From: JAPOXR01 sp965214695
GTDB taxonomy: Bacteria; Pseudomonadota; Alphaproteobacteria; Rhodobacterales; Rhodobacteraceae
Reading direction: 5' to 3'
NCBI GenBank assembly: GCA_965214695.1
Contig: OZ243967.1
Span: forward strand, 806,001-870,000
DNA length: 64,000 nucleotides
The number at the start of each line of letters is the position of its first letter. Positions within the stretch are counted from its first letter, which is position 1. A program made the translations under genes and the position numbers. The notes under the pieces were generated by a model that worked only from the letters and a program-made list of their open reading frames with translations, had not been told where the DNA came from and searched no databases. This document shows, in pieces, positions 1-9,015 of the stretch.

Positions 1-217
1 AGGCCTCCCCGTCAAGCAGCATCTGTCCACCGCTCGGGCGGTGAACGCCCAGTATCATGTTGGCGATCGTGCTCTTGCCCGACCCCGATTCCCCGACGAT
101 GGCCAGGCATTCGCCGCGATGAATGTTGGCGGTAAACCCCCGAACGGCGTGCACGCGTTGCCCCTCCTGGCTGAACACCTTCGAGAGGTCGTGGATGCCG
201 AGCATGGTATCGGGCAT
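1..217 (-). CDS. Peptide ABC transporter ATP-binding protein, DppF/OppF-type (partial)
   Basis: Only the first 72 residues lie in the window; the gene runs off the left edge. It should be the second ATPase of a family-5 (dipeptide/oligopeptide) importer, hydrolysing ATP at the inner face of the membrane. The Walker A motif GESGSGKST is at residues 42-50. The ATG overlaps the TGA of the upstream ATPase by one base (TGATG), so translation is probably coupled. It is the last visible gene of an operon running regulator, binding protein, two permeases, two ATPases. The family is certain; the substrate is not shown. Confidence 0.85.
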   Translation of the reverse strand, partial: MPDTMLGIHDLSKVFSQEGQRVHAVRGFTANIHRGECLAIVGESGSGKSTIANMILGVHRPSGGQMLLDGEA

Positions 218-1095
218 CAGGCCGCTCCTGCCGGCGCATGCACCTGGCATGGCGCCAGGAAGTTGCCGGGATCATCCTTGATCTCGGGGATGCCCTGGCG
301 GGTGATGCGCGGCACTGCCGCCATCAGCGCCCTGGTATAGGCATGACGTGGCGCCCGAAAGATGGCATCGGTCGGCCCTTCCTCGACGATCCGGCCCCGG
401 TAGATGACGTAGATGCGTTCGGTGAATTCCCGAACCACGCCGAGATTGTGCGAGATGAACAGCACCGAGGTCCGCCTTTCGCCAACCAGCCGGTGCATGA
501 GCTTCAATGACTGGTCCTGCACGGTGACATCGAGGGCGGTCCCCGGCTCGTCGGCGATCAGCAGCGCCGGCTCGTTGGCCAGGGCCATGGCAATCATCAC
601 CCGCTGGTTCATTCCGCCCGAAAGCTGGAACGGAAAGGATCGAATGACCCGTTCCGGTTCGGTGATCGACACCCGGGACAGCATCGATGCCGCCCTGGCG
701 CAGGAGTCATCGAAGCCGATGCCCGGATTTGCCCGCCTCAACACCTCGTGGAACTGCCTGCCGATGCGGAAAACCGGGTTGAGTGACGAAGTGGGGTCCT
801 GGAAGATCATCGACATCCTTGTGCCGAGCAACTCCTGGCGACGCCGCGGCGGCAACTCGGCCAGGTTTCGACCCTCGAACTCGATATCCCCGGAGATTCG
901 GGCCGTGCGCAGCACCTGCACCAGCCCCAGGATTGCCCTGGCGGTCACCGATTTTCCGGACCCGGATTCGCCGACCAGCCCAACCCGCTCCCCGGGTGCG
1001 ATTCGCAACGAGATGCCGTGGAGAATTTCGGTCTCGACGGCATGGTCGCGGAAACCCAGGCGGAGATTCCGGATATCCAGTGTATCCGTGCTCAT
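217..1095 (-). CDS. Peptide ABC transporter ATP-binding protein, DppD/OppD-type
   Basis: This 292-residue ATPase is the first nucleotide-binding subunit of the importer. Walker A GESGSGKS is at about residues 42-49, the signature LSGGMNQRV lies mid-protein, and a Walker B ending in ADEPGTALD follows. A C-terminal HAYTRAL segment matches the oligopeptide/dipeptide ATPase extension. I chose the ATG at 1095 because it overlaps the permease stop as ATGA and starts a normal N-terminus; the frame is open 32 codons further upstream, but that stretch lies inside the permease gene. Its role is to power import through the two permeases encoded just upstream. Confidence 0.92.
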   Translation of the reverse strand: MSTDTLDIRNLRLGFRDHAVETEILHGISLRIAPGERVGLVGESGSGKSVTARAILGLVQVLRTARISGDIEFEGRNLAELPPRRRQELLGTRMSMIFQDPTSSLNPVFRIGRQFHEVLRRANPGIGFDDSCARAASMLSRVSITEPERVIRSFPFQLSGGMNQRVMIAMALANEPALLIADEPGTALDVTVQDQSLKLMHRLVGERRTSVLFISHNLGVVREFTERIYVIYRGRIVEEGPTDAIFRAPRHAYTRALMAAVPRITRQGIPEIKDDPGNFLAPCQVHAPAGAA

Positions 1096-1925
1096 TGTCC
1101 GGACCCGAATATCTCGCGGAGGGTATCTCCCAGCAGGTTGAAGCCGAACACCGCCACCAGGATGGCCAGCCCCGGAAACACGGTCAGCCACCAGGAATCA
1201 GGAAGGTAGTTTGCCCCCTCGGCCACCATCGAGCCCAGATCCGGCGTCGGAGGCTGCACGCCAAGGCCAAGAAAGGACAGCGAGGAGGCGATGAGGATCA
1301 CGAAGCCGAGATCGAGGGTCATCTTGGTCAGGATGGCAGGAAAGCAGTTCGGAAGAATTTCCCTGAACATGACATGCAGGCGGGAGGCACCGATGATTTC
1401 GGCGGCCATGACGTAGCCCTCCTCCCGCTCAGCCAGGGTGATGTTGTAGACCAGCCGCGCATACCAGGGCCACCACATCACGGTGACCGCGATCATGCCG
1501 TTCAGCAGGGTCGGCTCCAGCACCCCCATGATCGACATCGCCAGCACCAGCGGCGGTATCGACAGAAAGACATCGGTGACCCGCATCAGCACTGCCCGCA
1601 CCCATCCGCCGAGATATCCGGCCAGCAGCCCGACGGTCACGCCGACCGGAACCGCAAGCGCCAGCACCACCGCCCCCAGCAGCAGTGACAGGCGATAGGC
1701 AAAAAGGATGCGGCTGAACAGATCGCGACCGACAAGATCGGTGCCCATGATGTTCGGCCAACCCGGTGGCTGGTTGAAATTGGCAAAGTCGACGACGGTG
1801 CCGCGATGGGTCGGAAACGGTGCCACCAGGTCGGCAAGAAGCGCCGACATTAGCACGATGGCAATGAGCACGACCCCCAGCAGCGACATCGGGTTCGAGA
1901 TCACCACGGCAACGGCGCGTCTCAT
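1092..1925 (-). CDS. Peptide ABC transporter permease, DppC-type
   Basis: This 277-residue inner-membrane protein has the DppC/OppC layout: a short cytoplasmic N-terminus, one early membrane helix, a periplasmic loop containing FNQPPGWPNIMGTDLVGRD, and a C-terminal block of helices. The EAA-type loop that docks on the ATPase is around EIIGASRLHVMFREILPN. It overlaps dppB upstream and dppD downstream by four bases each (ATGA), so the three genes are tightly coupled. It should form the translocation channel as a heterodimer with the DppB-type permease. Confidence 0.93.
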   Translation of the reverse strand: MRRAVAVVISNPMSLLGVVLIAIVLMSALLADLVAPFPTHRGTVVDFANFNQPPGWPNIMGTDLVGRDLFSRILFAYRLSLLLGAVVLALAVPVGVTVGLLAGYLGGWVRAVLMRVTDVFLSIPPLVLAMSIMGVLEPTLLNGMIAVTVMWWPWYARLVYNITLAEREEGYVMAAEIIGASRLHVMFREILPNCFPAILTKMTLDLGFVILIASSLSFLGLGVQPPTPDLGSMVAEGANYLPDSWWLTVFPGLAILVAVFGFNLLGDTLREIFGSGQ

Positions 1926-2947
1926 CTTGGTGCCCTGGCATGACGGATGCGCGGATTCAGCAGCGCAATCAACAGGTCGACAATCAGGTTGGCGATGAGA
2001 AATGTTGCGGAAATGATCAGCACGGTGCCGACAATGGCATTCAGATCCTTGCGCAGGATCACCGCCACCCCGTAGCGGGACAATCCGGGCCAGGCGAAGA
2101 TTGCCTCCACCAGGAACGCGTTGCCGAGCATGGCGGCAAAATCAAGCCCGATGATGGTCAGGGACGGGATCAGTGATGGCTTGAAGGCATAGCGGCCGGC
2201 GATGCGCCAACCGGGAAAACCGTATGAGCGGGCCATCTCGATATAGGGCTGGTCATAGGTCTCGACCATGTTGGACCGGGTCAACCGTGCCGCCTGACCG
2301 ATTCCCGACAGTGCCAGCGCCATGGCCGGAAGAACGATATGCGACAAGGCGTTGCCGAAAGCCGCCGGGTTGCCAGCAAGCAGCGTGTCCACGAGCAGGA
2401 AGCCGGTGATGCGCTCGATGTCGTAGTCGGTCGATATTCGCCCGGCGATCGGAAAAATCGGCAGGAAGAAGGCAAAGAGCAGCATCAGGATGACCGCCCA
2501 GACGAAACTCGGCGCCGATACGCCAAGAAGCGATACCACCCGAATGGCATTGTCGGCGATGCTGTCCCGGTATTTTGCCGAGATGATGCCCAGCGGCAGG
2601 CCGATCCCGACCATGAGAATTCCGGCGGCCAACACCAGTTCCAGGGTTGCCGGAAGAAACTGTGCAATATCGGTGGCAACCGGCCGGTTGGTGTAGAGGG
2701 AGACGCCAAGCTCGCCCCGCGACAGCCCCTTCACGAAATGCCCGTACTGGACCCAGATCGGCTGGTCGAGATGCAAATCCACCCGCAGCTTTTCCACCTG
2801 CTCCGGGGTGGCATTTGGCCCCAGCGCAATCCGGGCCGGATCGCCCGGGATCACGCGTGCAATGGCAAAAATCAGCATCGAGACGCCGACCAGCACAAGC
2901 ATCGAAACGCCCAGCCGCGCCACCAGCAGCCGGAAGATTGCGGTCAT
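1922..2947 (-). CDS. Peptide ABC transporter permease, DppB-type
   Basis: This 341-residue membrane protein matches DppB/OppB. It has an N-terminal helix after MTAIFRLLVARLG, the periplasmic IPGDPARIALGPNATPEQ segment typical of the family, and about five further helices. The coupling loop is near YIEMARSYGFPGWRIAGRYA. It is separated from the binding-protein gene by about 70 bases and overlaps the next permease by four. Together they would carry a peptide-like or other small solute into the cytoplasm. Confidence 0.93.
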   Translation of the reverse strand: MTAIFRLLVARLGVSMLVLVGVSMLIFAIARVIPGDPARIALGPNATPEQVEKLRVDLHLDQPIWVQYGHFVKGLSRGELGVSLYTNRPVATDIAQFLPATLELVLAAGILMVGIGLPLGIISAKYRDSIADNAIRVVSLLGVSAPSFVWAVILMLLFAFFLPIFPIAGRISTDYDIERITGFLLVDTLLAGNPAAFGNALSHIVLPAMALALSGIGQAARLTRSNMVETYDQPYIEMARSYGFPGWRIAGRYAFKPSLIPSLTIIGLDFAAMLGNAFLVEAIFAWPGLSRYGVAVILRKDLNAIVGTVLIISATFLIANLIVDLLIALLNPRIRHARAPR

Positions 2948-3020
2948 CTGCTACTCGTGTGCATTGAAGGATTGCCCGGCGCGCTGCCTGGCGCGCCGGG
3001 CAATCTTGCGTGAATCCGAA

Positions 3021-4601
3021 TCAGTCGACTTCCATCAGGCGAAACGAGAATCCCATCGTATCGAGCCCGAAGGCCTGGTCCGGATCCGACAACGCGGGAA
3101 CCTTTATGTTCGGTCGGGCAACAAAAATGCTCAACTGGTCATAGCCATAGATTGTCGGCGCGATGGCCATCAGCCGGTCATTCAGCGCCGAATAGGCCGC
3201 CTCCCGCTCGTCATCACTGGCGCCGACCCGGCCTGTCTCGAGCAGGGAATCGACTTCCGGATCATTCAGGTATTCGGGCGACTGCCAGGTTCCGGCAGCG
3301 CTGGAATGATACATGCCATAGAGCAGCGTATCCGGATCGCCCGTCACCGCCGTCACGTAGATCTGCGAGACATGCGGCGTGTTTTCGGGCTTGGACACCT
3401 TGTCGGCGAACAGCGCCCACGGCACCTTGGTGACGGTTGACTTCACGCCGAGCTCGGCCAGGTTGGCCTGCAACAGCAGGGCGAGCCGTTCCTCGAGCGG
3501 CACCTCGGCAATCCAGGTGATATCGATGGTGAACTCGGCCGGGTCGTACTGGCACTCTGCCAAATGCGCCCTGGCCGCATCCAGGTCCCGCACCAGCGGC
3601 TGGTCGGACGGGTTGGCGCCGAACATGCCGGCGGTGATGGCGCCGGTGGCCGCCGTTCCGCCGGCGACATTGTCCGAGATGGCGATGATCTTCAGCACCG
3701 AGCCGTAGTCGAAGGCGTTGGTCAGCGCCAAGCGGCAATGCACATCATCAAGCGGCGGTTTGGTCGTGTTCAGCTTGTAGTAGAAGGAGCCGGTACCGCC
3801 TTCCGAGAGGAGCTGGTTGCCATCCTCGGCCAACGCCTTCATGACTTCCGGCGGCAACCATTGCGACGAGATGTCGTGCTCGCCCTGGGCTATCAGGGTG
3901 CGGACGGTTGCCGCTTCCAGCCCGTAGCGCAGTCGCACCGTGTCCGGGGCCTTGTCGCCGACCCCGAGGAAGTAGTTCGGGTTCCTGACCATGACCGTCT
4001 CTTCCAGCGGATTGTGGGAGGTGACCATGTAGGCACCGGTTCCGGCTCCATTGGCCGACAGGTAGGCCTGCCCCCAATCCTTCATGTCACCCTCGCCCTC
4101 GCCAAGATTGGCCATCACCTGCTGCTTGTCGACGATTGGCAGGCGCACCAGCGACGATATGAAGGGCGCATAGGGTTGCGAGAGCGTGAAGCGGACGGCA
4201 TGGGTATCCACCGCCTCCGCACCCTCGACATCGCCGAACAGGAAGGAGAGTCCCTGGCCCAGGGCAACCATGCGGTCAAAGGAAAAGACGACATCATCGG
4301 CCGTCAACGGGTTCCCGCTCTGGAAGCTGACATCGGATCGCAGCGTGAAGATGTAGGTTGTGCCGTCGCCTTCCCAGCTCGCGGCCAGATGCGGCACATG
4401 GCCGGGACCTCCCTGCCTGGGAAGGACCAGCGTGTCATAGACGTTGAACATCAGAATCGAGTCGGCATAGTCGGAGGCCTTGCCGGGATCGAGCTCGCCC
4501 ACGGCGACCTCGTCCAGCCGCAACACCCGTTCGGCAAGCGCGGAAGTTGCCGCGACCGCGATCACCATGCCGGCTGCAAGGGTCTTGATGAAGGTTTTCA
4601 T
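3021..4601 (-). CDS. Extracellular solute-binding protein, family 5
   Basis: This 526-residue periplasmic receptor begins with a clear signal peptide (MKTFIKTLAAGMVIAVAATSALA, cleavage probably before ER). Internal matches to SBP family 5 include LTADDVVFSFDR and PFISSLVRLPIVDK. It captures the solute and delivers it to the DppBC-type channel. Its ATG overlaps the regulator stop as ATGA, so receptor and regulator share a transcript. The ligand cannot be read from sequence. The neighbouring nucleoside hydrolase makes a nucleoside or nucleoside-containing compound one possibility besides a peptide; this is inference. Confidence 0.92.
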   Translation of the reverse strand: MKTFIKTLAAGMVIAVAATSALAERVLRLDEVAVGELDPGKASDYADSILMFNVYDTLVLPRQGGPGHVPHLAASWEGDGTTYIFTLRSDVSFQSGNPLTADDVVFSFDRMVALGQGLSFLFGDVEGAEAVDTHAVRFTLSQPYAPFISSLVRLPIVDKQQVMANLGEGEGDMKDWGQAYLSANGAGTGAYMVTSHNPLEETVMVRNPNYFLGVGDKAPDTVRLRYGLEAATVRTLIAQGEHDISSQWLPPEVMKALAEDGNQLLSEGGTGSFYYKLNTTKPPLDDVHCRLALTNAFDYGSVLKIIAISDNVAGGTAATGAITAGMFGANPSDQPLVRDLDAARAHLAECQYDPAEFTIDITWIAEVPLEERLALLLQANLAELGVKSTVTKVPWALFADKVSKPENTPHVSQIYVTAVTGDPDTLLYGMYHSSAAGTWQSPEYLNDPEVDSLLETGRVGASDDEREAAYSALNDRLMAIAPTIYGYDQLSIFVARPNIKVPALSDPDQAFGLDTMGFSFRLMEVD

Positions 4602-5287
4602 TCCTGGTTCCTTTCCTTTCCTGGAATTTGCGATGGGGTGCCGCCGCCGACGGCCCGAGCTGGCTCCAGCCGTTGCCGGGCATCGGGGGCGGTTGGCAGC
4701 TCACCGAATATGTCCATGGTCAGCACGATGAGTATGCTGGCCGGTTCGGTGGTGTGATTCCACGTGGAATGCCTGAGATGCGAGGCGAAATGAATTGAAT
4801 CGCCTTCGGCCAGGATGGTGCGCTTTCCCTCGACCTCCACCGTCACGGCACCGGACAACACGAAGAACAGTTCCTCGCCCTCGTGCTGGATCGGCTCGCT
4901 GCGGTGCCCCGGCGCCTCGTGCAGGATGACGGCGCTCAGCTGCCGGCCAGGAAAGCTGGCCGAAATCCGTTCATAGTTGAACTCCCGGTTTTCGAGCGGG
5001 TAGGTTTGCCGTTTGCCGGACCTGGTTGCGGCCGAGGTCCCGCCCGGCATGGCCAGCAAATCGTTGATATTTACCTGCAGCACCTGCGAGATTGCCGCCA
5101 ACGACGACAGCGATGGCCAGGTCAAATCGCGCTCAAGCTGGGAGATGAAGCCAACCGACAGGCCGACGCCATCGGCAACTTCCTGAAGGGTCAGTCCCAG
5201 TTCGAGCCGTTTCTGGCGCAGCTTGTCGCCAATCGGCTCAAGACCACCCGTCGACCTTGCTGGGTCCACCATCCATTCCCCCGGCAA
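4598..5287 (-). CDS. XRE-family regulator with C-terminal cupin domain
   Basis: The 229-residue protein has an N-terminal helix-turn-helix (about residues 20-77; GLTLQEVADGVGLSVGFISQLER is typical XRE) and a C-terminal cupin (about 115-190; GHRSEPIQHEGEELFFVLSG and HLRHSTWN). This architecture is common in regulators that bind a small metabolite in the cupin. It is the first gene of the importer operon and overlaps the binding-protein gene by four bases. It probably controls its own operon through the GCTAAAA/TTTTAGC sites in its promoter, and perhaps the divergent nucleoside hydrolase. Confidence 0.92.
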   Translation of the reverse strand: MPGEWMVDPARSTGGLEPIGDKLRQKRLELGLTLQEVADGVGLSVGFISQLERDLTWPSLSSLAAISQVLQVNINDLLAMPGGTSAATRSGKRQTYPLENREFNYERISASFPGRQLSAVILHEAPGHRSEPIQHEGEELFFVLSGAVTVEVEGKRTILAEGDSIHFASHLRHSTWNHTTEPASILIVLTMDIFGELPTAPDARQRLEPARAVGGGTPSQIPGKERNQE

Positions 5288-5297
5288 TTTGAAGCTG

Positions 5298-5350
5298 AGC
5301 TAAAATATTGGCACCGCCACTGTCAAGGGTCTTTTTTAGCTTGGCTAAAA
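5298..5350 (-). promoter_or_regulatory. Promoter and candidate operator of the importer operon
   Basis: On the minus strand there is a TTGACA (5321-5326), a 17-base spacer and a TTAGCT (5298-5303), about ten bases before the regulator ATG. The seven-base palindrome TTTTAGC / GCTAAAA, spaced by three bases, lies at 5334-5350 just upstream of the -35 box. A further GCTAAAA half-site at 5299-5305 covers the -10. This placement suits autoregulation by the XRE-cupin protein. The arms are seen; the binding is inferred. Confidence 0.5.
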
Positions 5351-5546
5351 TTCGGGATGGCCCCCGTCATGGGAAATGGCCGCCCCCAGGCATCGGTGGA
5401 TGCACGGAATTGATGCACCTCCCGGTCGTCGCCGGTCCCGCCATGACGCGGGCCGGCGGATGCACCCATTGCTCCGCTTCACACGCGCCCTGCAGTCACC
5501 TATAACCCCGGATTGAGGACATTTGGACAAGGCTGGATCACCCCGC

Positions 5547-6488
5547 ATGACAGGACCGCGCAAGATCATCATTGATACCGACCCCGGTCATGACGACGCG
5601 GTTGCCATCTTCACCGCGTTGGGCAGCGAGGAATTGCAGGTGCTGGGCGTCACCGCCGTTGCCGGCAATGTTCCCCTCAACCTGACCGAGCGCAATGCAA
5701 GGGCACTCTGCGAGTGCGCCGGCCGGCCGGATGTGCCGGTATTTGCCGGGCATGACCGCCCGCTCGTCCGGGAGTTGGTGACGGCCGAGGAGGTTCACGG
5801 CAAGACCGGGCTCGACGGGGTTGAGTTTCCCGAGCCATCGGTGCCGCTGCAGGAGCAACACGCGGTCGACTTCATCGTCGAGACCCTGCGGCAGGAGGAG
5901 TCGGGCACGGTGACCCTCTGCCCGCTCGGGCCGCTGACCAACATTGCCGCCGCCCTGGGCAGGGCCCCGGACGTCGCCAGCCGCATCGGCGAAATCGTGC
6001 TGATGGGCGGCGCCTATTTCGAGGTCGGCAATGTCACGCCAGCCGCCGAATTCAACATCTTCGTGGACCCGGAGGCGGCCCGGGTGGTGTTTGCCAGCGG
6101 CGTCAGGATCTCGGTATTTCCGCTCGATGTCACCCACAAGGCGCAGATTACGCCGGCACGACTCGATGCGTTTCGCCGACTCGGAACCCGACCCGGCCAG
6201 GTGGTTGCCGACCTCCTGGCCTCCTATGGCAGGTATGACACCAGGAAATACGGCACCGAGGGCGGGCCGCTGCATGACCCCTGCGTCATTGCCTACCTCC
6301 TGGCGCCGGAATTGTTCGACGGGCGCCGGTGCAACGTCGAGGTGGAGACCGGTTCCGAATTGACCAGGGGCATGACCGTCGTCGACTGGTGGAGAGTGAC
6401 CGACCGGACCCGAAACGCCATGGTCTTCGGCGAGGTGGACGCCGACGGGTTCTTTTCGCTGCTCACCGACAGGATTTCCCGCCTCTGA
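5547..6488 (+). CDS. Nucleoside hydrolase (inosine-uridine preferring family)
   Basis: The roughly 313-residue protein should cleave the N-glycosidic bond of nucleosides to ribose and free base in the cytosol. The metal- and ribose-binding signature IIIDTDPGHDDA is at the N-terminus, a VLMGGAY core motif is mid-protein, and LHDP near the C-terminus supplies the family's conserved histidine and aspartate. I place the start at the ATG at 5547; an in-frame TTG at 5523 preceded by GAGG is an alternative. It is transcribed divergently from the ABC importer operon, so the two could form one uptake-and-cleavage unit. Confidence 0.93.
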   Translation: MTGPRKIIIDTDPGHDDAVAIFTALGSEELQVLGVTAVAGNVPLNLTERNARALCECAGRPDVPVFAGHDRPLVRELVTAEEVHGKTGLDGVEFPEPSVPLQEQHAVDFIVETLRQEESGTVTLCPLGPLTNIAAALGRAPDVASRIGEIVLMGGAYFEVGNVTPAAEFNIFVDPEAARVVFASGVRISVFPLDVTHKAQITPARLDAFRRLGTRPGQVVADLLASYGRYDTRKYGTEGGPLHDPCVIAYLLAPELFDGRRCNVEVETGSELTRGMTVVDWWRVTDRTRNAMVFGEVDADGFFSLLTDRISRL

Positions 6489-6512
6489 CAACAATGCAGG
6501 TAAAATCCGCAA

Positions 6513-7976
6513 GTGTTCAAATTTCGTAACAGCTATGCCGAGCTTCCCGATCGGTTTCATGCGAAGCTTCCACCGACACGGGTGTCTGCCCCCGGCCTGA
6601 TCAAGGTCAATCATGAACTGGCCGACGAGCTCGGTCTCGATTCCGGCTTCCTGGAATCGGCGGAGGGCGTCGCCATCCTGGCTGGCAACCGGGTCCCGGA
6701 CGGCGCGGAGCCGCTGGCCATGGCCTATGCCGGCCACCAGTTCGGCAATCTGGTGCCCCAGCTTGGTGATGGTCGGGCGCTGCTGCTCGGCGAAGTCGTT
6801 GATCGTTCGGGGACACGGCGCGATCTGCAGCTGAAGGGGTCAGGCCCTACCCCGTTCTCCCGGCAGGGCGATGGCAGGGCATGGCTTGGGCCGGTCATCC
6901 GGGAATACCTGGTCAGCGAGGCCATGCACGGGCTCGGCATCCCGACCACCCGGTCGCTGGCGGCGGTCACCACCGGCGAGCCCGTCTACCGGGAGGCGCC
7001 GCTGCCGGGGGCGGTTCTGACCCGGGTGTCCGACAGCCTGGTGCGCATTGGCACCTTCCAGTATTTCGCCATCCGCGGTGATACCGAGGCGATCGAGTTG
7101 TTGATCGGGCACGTGGTGTCGCGGCTGTATCCGGAACTTGCCGGCAAGGAGCGGCCGGCGCTGGGTCTGCTTGAACAGGTCGTTGCCAGGCAGGCCCAGC
7201 TGGTCGCGGATTGGCTGGCGGTCGGATTCGTGCACGGGGTCATGAATACCGACAATGTATCGCTGGCCGGCGAGACCATCGATTACGGACCCTGCGCCTT
7301 CATGGACCATTTCGAGCCGACCAAGGTGTTCAGCTCGATCGATCATGGCGGCCGCTACGGCTACTCGAACCAGATGGCGATCTGCTACTGGAACCTGGTC
7401 CAGCTTGCCAACGCCCTGCTTCCGGTGATCGACGATGACACCGACCAGGCGAAGACGGTGGCGACCGACGCCGTGATGGGCTTCTTCCAGCAGGCTGCCG
7501 ACGCCTGGTCCGCCCGCTTCTGCCGCAAGGCCGGTCTTGGCCGTACCACGGCCCAAGCCCGGCTGGTGCACCGTCTCCTCGAACTTCTGCACGAGAACCG
7601 GGTCGATTTTACCGAGGCATTCCGCAGGCTGTCATGCCTGTCCCTGGAGCCGGACGACCAGGAGGCGTTCTGCGAATACCTGGGCGGCACCGACGATGCA
7701 CGATGCTGGCTTGGCGACTGGACCCGTGCGGTCCGGAAGCTGAACATCCCGGACGCCGAACGAAAGGCGGCGATGAAGTCGGTCAACCCGGCCGTCATAC
7801 CCAGGAATCACCTGGTCGAGCAGGCAATCGAACTTGCGGTCCAGGGAGATTACAGCCTGTTCGACAGGCTGGCCGAGGCCTGGAGGACTCCCTATTCCGA
7901 CCGACCTCCTGACGACCGGCTTCGCCTGCCGCCGACACCCGACCAAGTGGTGAGTCGTACATTCTGCGGTACCTGA
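6513..7976 (+). CDS. selO: Protein adenylyltransferase SelO (YdiU family)
   Basis: SelO is a pseudokinase-fold enzyme that AMPylates Ser, Thr and Tyr residues of other proteins and is linked to redox stress. The 487-residue product carries the family block AYAGHQFGNLVPQLGDGRA, the catalytic segment MNTDNVS and the metal-binding DYGP. It ends in FCGT; a cysteine this close to the C-terminus matches the site that is selenocysteine in animal SelO. The start is a GTG only 24 bases after the nucleoside hydrolase stop, so the two are probably cotranscribed. The downstream EamA gene converges and ends six bases away. Confidence 0.95.
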   Translation: MFKFRNSYAELPDRFHAKLPPTRVSAPGLIKVNHELADELGLDSGFLESAEGVAILAGNRVPDGAEPLAMAYAGHQFGNLVPQLGDGRALLLGEVVDRSGTRRDLQLKGSGPTPFSRQGDGRAWLGPVIREYLVSEAMHGLGIPTTRSLAAVTTGEPVYREAPLPGAVLTRVSDSLVRIGTFQYFAIRGDTEAIELLIGHVVSRLYPELAGKERPALGLLEQVVARQAQLVADWLAVGFVHGVMNTDNVSLAGETIDYGPCAFMDHFEPTKVFSSIDHGGRYGYSNQMAICYWNLVQLANALLPVIDDDTDQAKTVATDAVMGFFQQAADAWSARFCRKAGLGRTTAQARLVHRLLELLHENRVDFTEAFRRLSCLSLEPDDQEAFCEYLGGTDDARCWLGDWTRAVRKLNIPDAERKAAMKSVNPAVIPRNHLVEQAIELAVQGDYSLFDRLAEAWRTPYSDRPPDDRLRLPPTPDQVVSRTFCGT

Positions 7977-7982
7977 CCCACC

Positions 7983-8879
7983 CTACCGGCGCATGGGCTG
8001 CGGCCGGTTGATCAGCACCAGGCCGACCGCAACCAGGACCAGCGACCACCAGGTATCGACCGTCATCGGCTCGCCAAGCAGCAGCCAGCCGAACCCGGCC
8101 CCGAACAGCGGTGCCAGAAAACTGAAACTGGCGACCTTGGCGGTCGGGTAGCGTTTCAACAGGTACAGCCAGCCAAGAAACCCACCGGCGACCACCACCA
8201 CGGACTGAAACACCACCACCAACCCGTGCGATATCTCGAAATCCCGAATCCACGGACCGAACAGCAGCGAGGCGACAAGCAGAACCGGACCCGACACCGA
8301 CACGTGCCACATCAGCTGGATTTCCGGCTCGACCCGCCGCATGGCGGTAATTCGTGTCGAGAGCGGAATTCCTGCCCAACCGATCGAAGCCGCCAATGCG
8401 CACAAATCGCCGGCCAGGCTGCCATCCTCCGCCCCGGTAGACCTGCTGATCAATGCCCAGCTCACGCCGGAAAAGGCAATCAGCAATCCGACCGACCGCG
8501 CCGGGGTCAGTCTTTCGCCGGGAATCAGTAGATGCGCCGCCAGCGCCAGCCACACCGGCATCGAGTAGAAAATAACCGAGACCCGCACGACGGTCGTCAG
8601 ATCAAGCGCAACGAACAACAGCATGAATTCAAAGGCAAAAATCATTCCGGTGACCAGCCCGGCCCTGGCGGTTCCAGGGGCGATGGCGAATTTGCCGCCC
8701 GACCACCAGATCCAGAGAGCGACGCATGCGGCGGCGCCAAGCGAGCGAATGCCGGCCCAGAACACCGGCTGCAATCCCTCATTGGCGAACTTGATCAGGA
8801 CCTGGTTGAAGCCGAGCAGCAGCGAGAACCCGACCAGGGCCGCCACACCAAACCCGTCCAACTCCTCCCTTGCCGCCAT
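7983..8879 (-). CDS. EamA/DMT-family transporter
   Basis: This membrane protein of about 298 residues has the ten-helix, two-EamA-repeat arrangement of drug/metabolite transporters. Examples of helices are GVAALVGFSLLLGFNQVLIKF and WWSLVLVAVGLVLIN. The substrate cannot be assigned. Three in-frame ATGs are possible (8957, 8906, 8879). The last two each sit behind a good ribosome site and belong to a 27-nt tandem duplication, so I use 8879 and note 8906 as equally likely. It converges with selO and is divergent from the antiporter gene. Confidence 0.9.
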   Translation of the reverse strand: MAAREELDGFGVAALVGFSLLLGFNQVLIKFANEGLQPVFWAGIRSLGAAACVALWIWWSGGKFAIAPGTARAGLVTGMIFAFEFMLLFVALDLTTVVRVSVIFYSMPVWLALAAHLLIPGERLTPARSVGLLIAFSGVSWALISRSTGAEDGSLAGDLCALAASIGWAGIPLSTRITAMRRVEPEIQLMWHVSVSGPVLLVASLLFGPWIRDFEISHGLVVVFQSVVVVAGGFLGWLYLLKRYPTAKVASFSFLAPLFGAGFGWLLLGEPMTVDTWWSLVLVAVGLVLINRPQPMRR

Positions 8880-8925
8880 GCCGGGCCCTCCCTGCCTTGC
8901 AGCCATTCCGGCTCCTTCCTGCTCA
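8871..8925 (-). repeat. Two 27-nt tandem units carrying duplicate ribosome site and ATG
   Basis: On the minus strand two 27-nt units lie side by side, each made of a GGAG-type ribosome site, a short CCGG-containing spacer, an ATG and a GC(T/G)GCAAGG stretch. The ATGs are at 8906 and 8879. Because 27 is a multiple of three, the upstream start would simply add a nine-residue copy (MAARQGGPG before MAAREELDG). Either start is credible. Confidence 0.7.
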
Positions 8926-9015
8926 GTGGCGGCCAGTCGGCGGGCCGAATTCGGCATTGAACCGAGACGCAGTCACCCTATTCTCGAAAGGTGACGAATT
9001 GTTGAGGCGGATTTC

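Noticed and set aside
5538..6737. 399-codon open frame on the minus strand
   Set aside because: Antisense to the nucleoside hydrolase and selO, both of which have clear family motifs; the translation has no pattern and reflects GC-rich codon bias.
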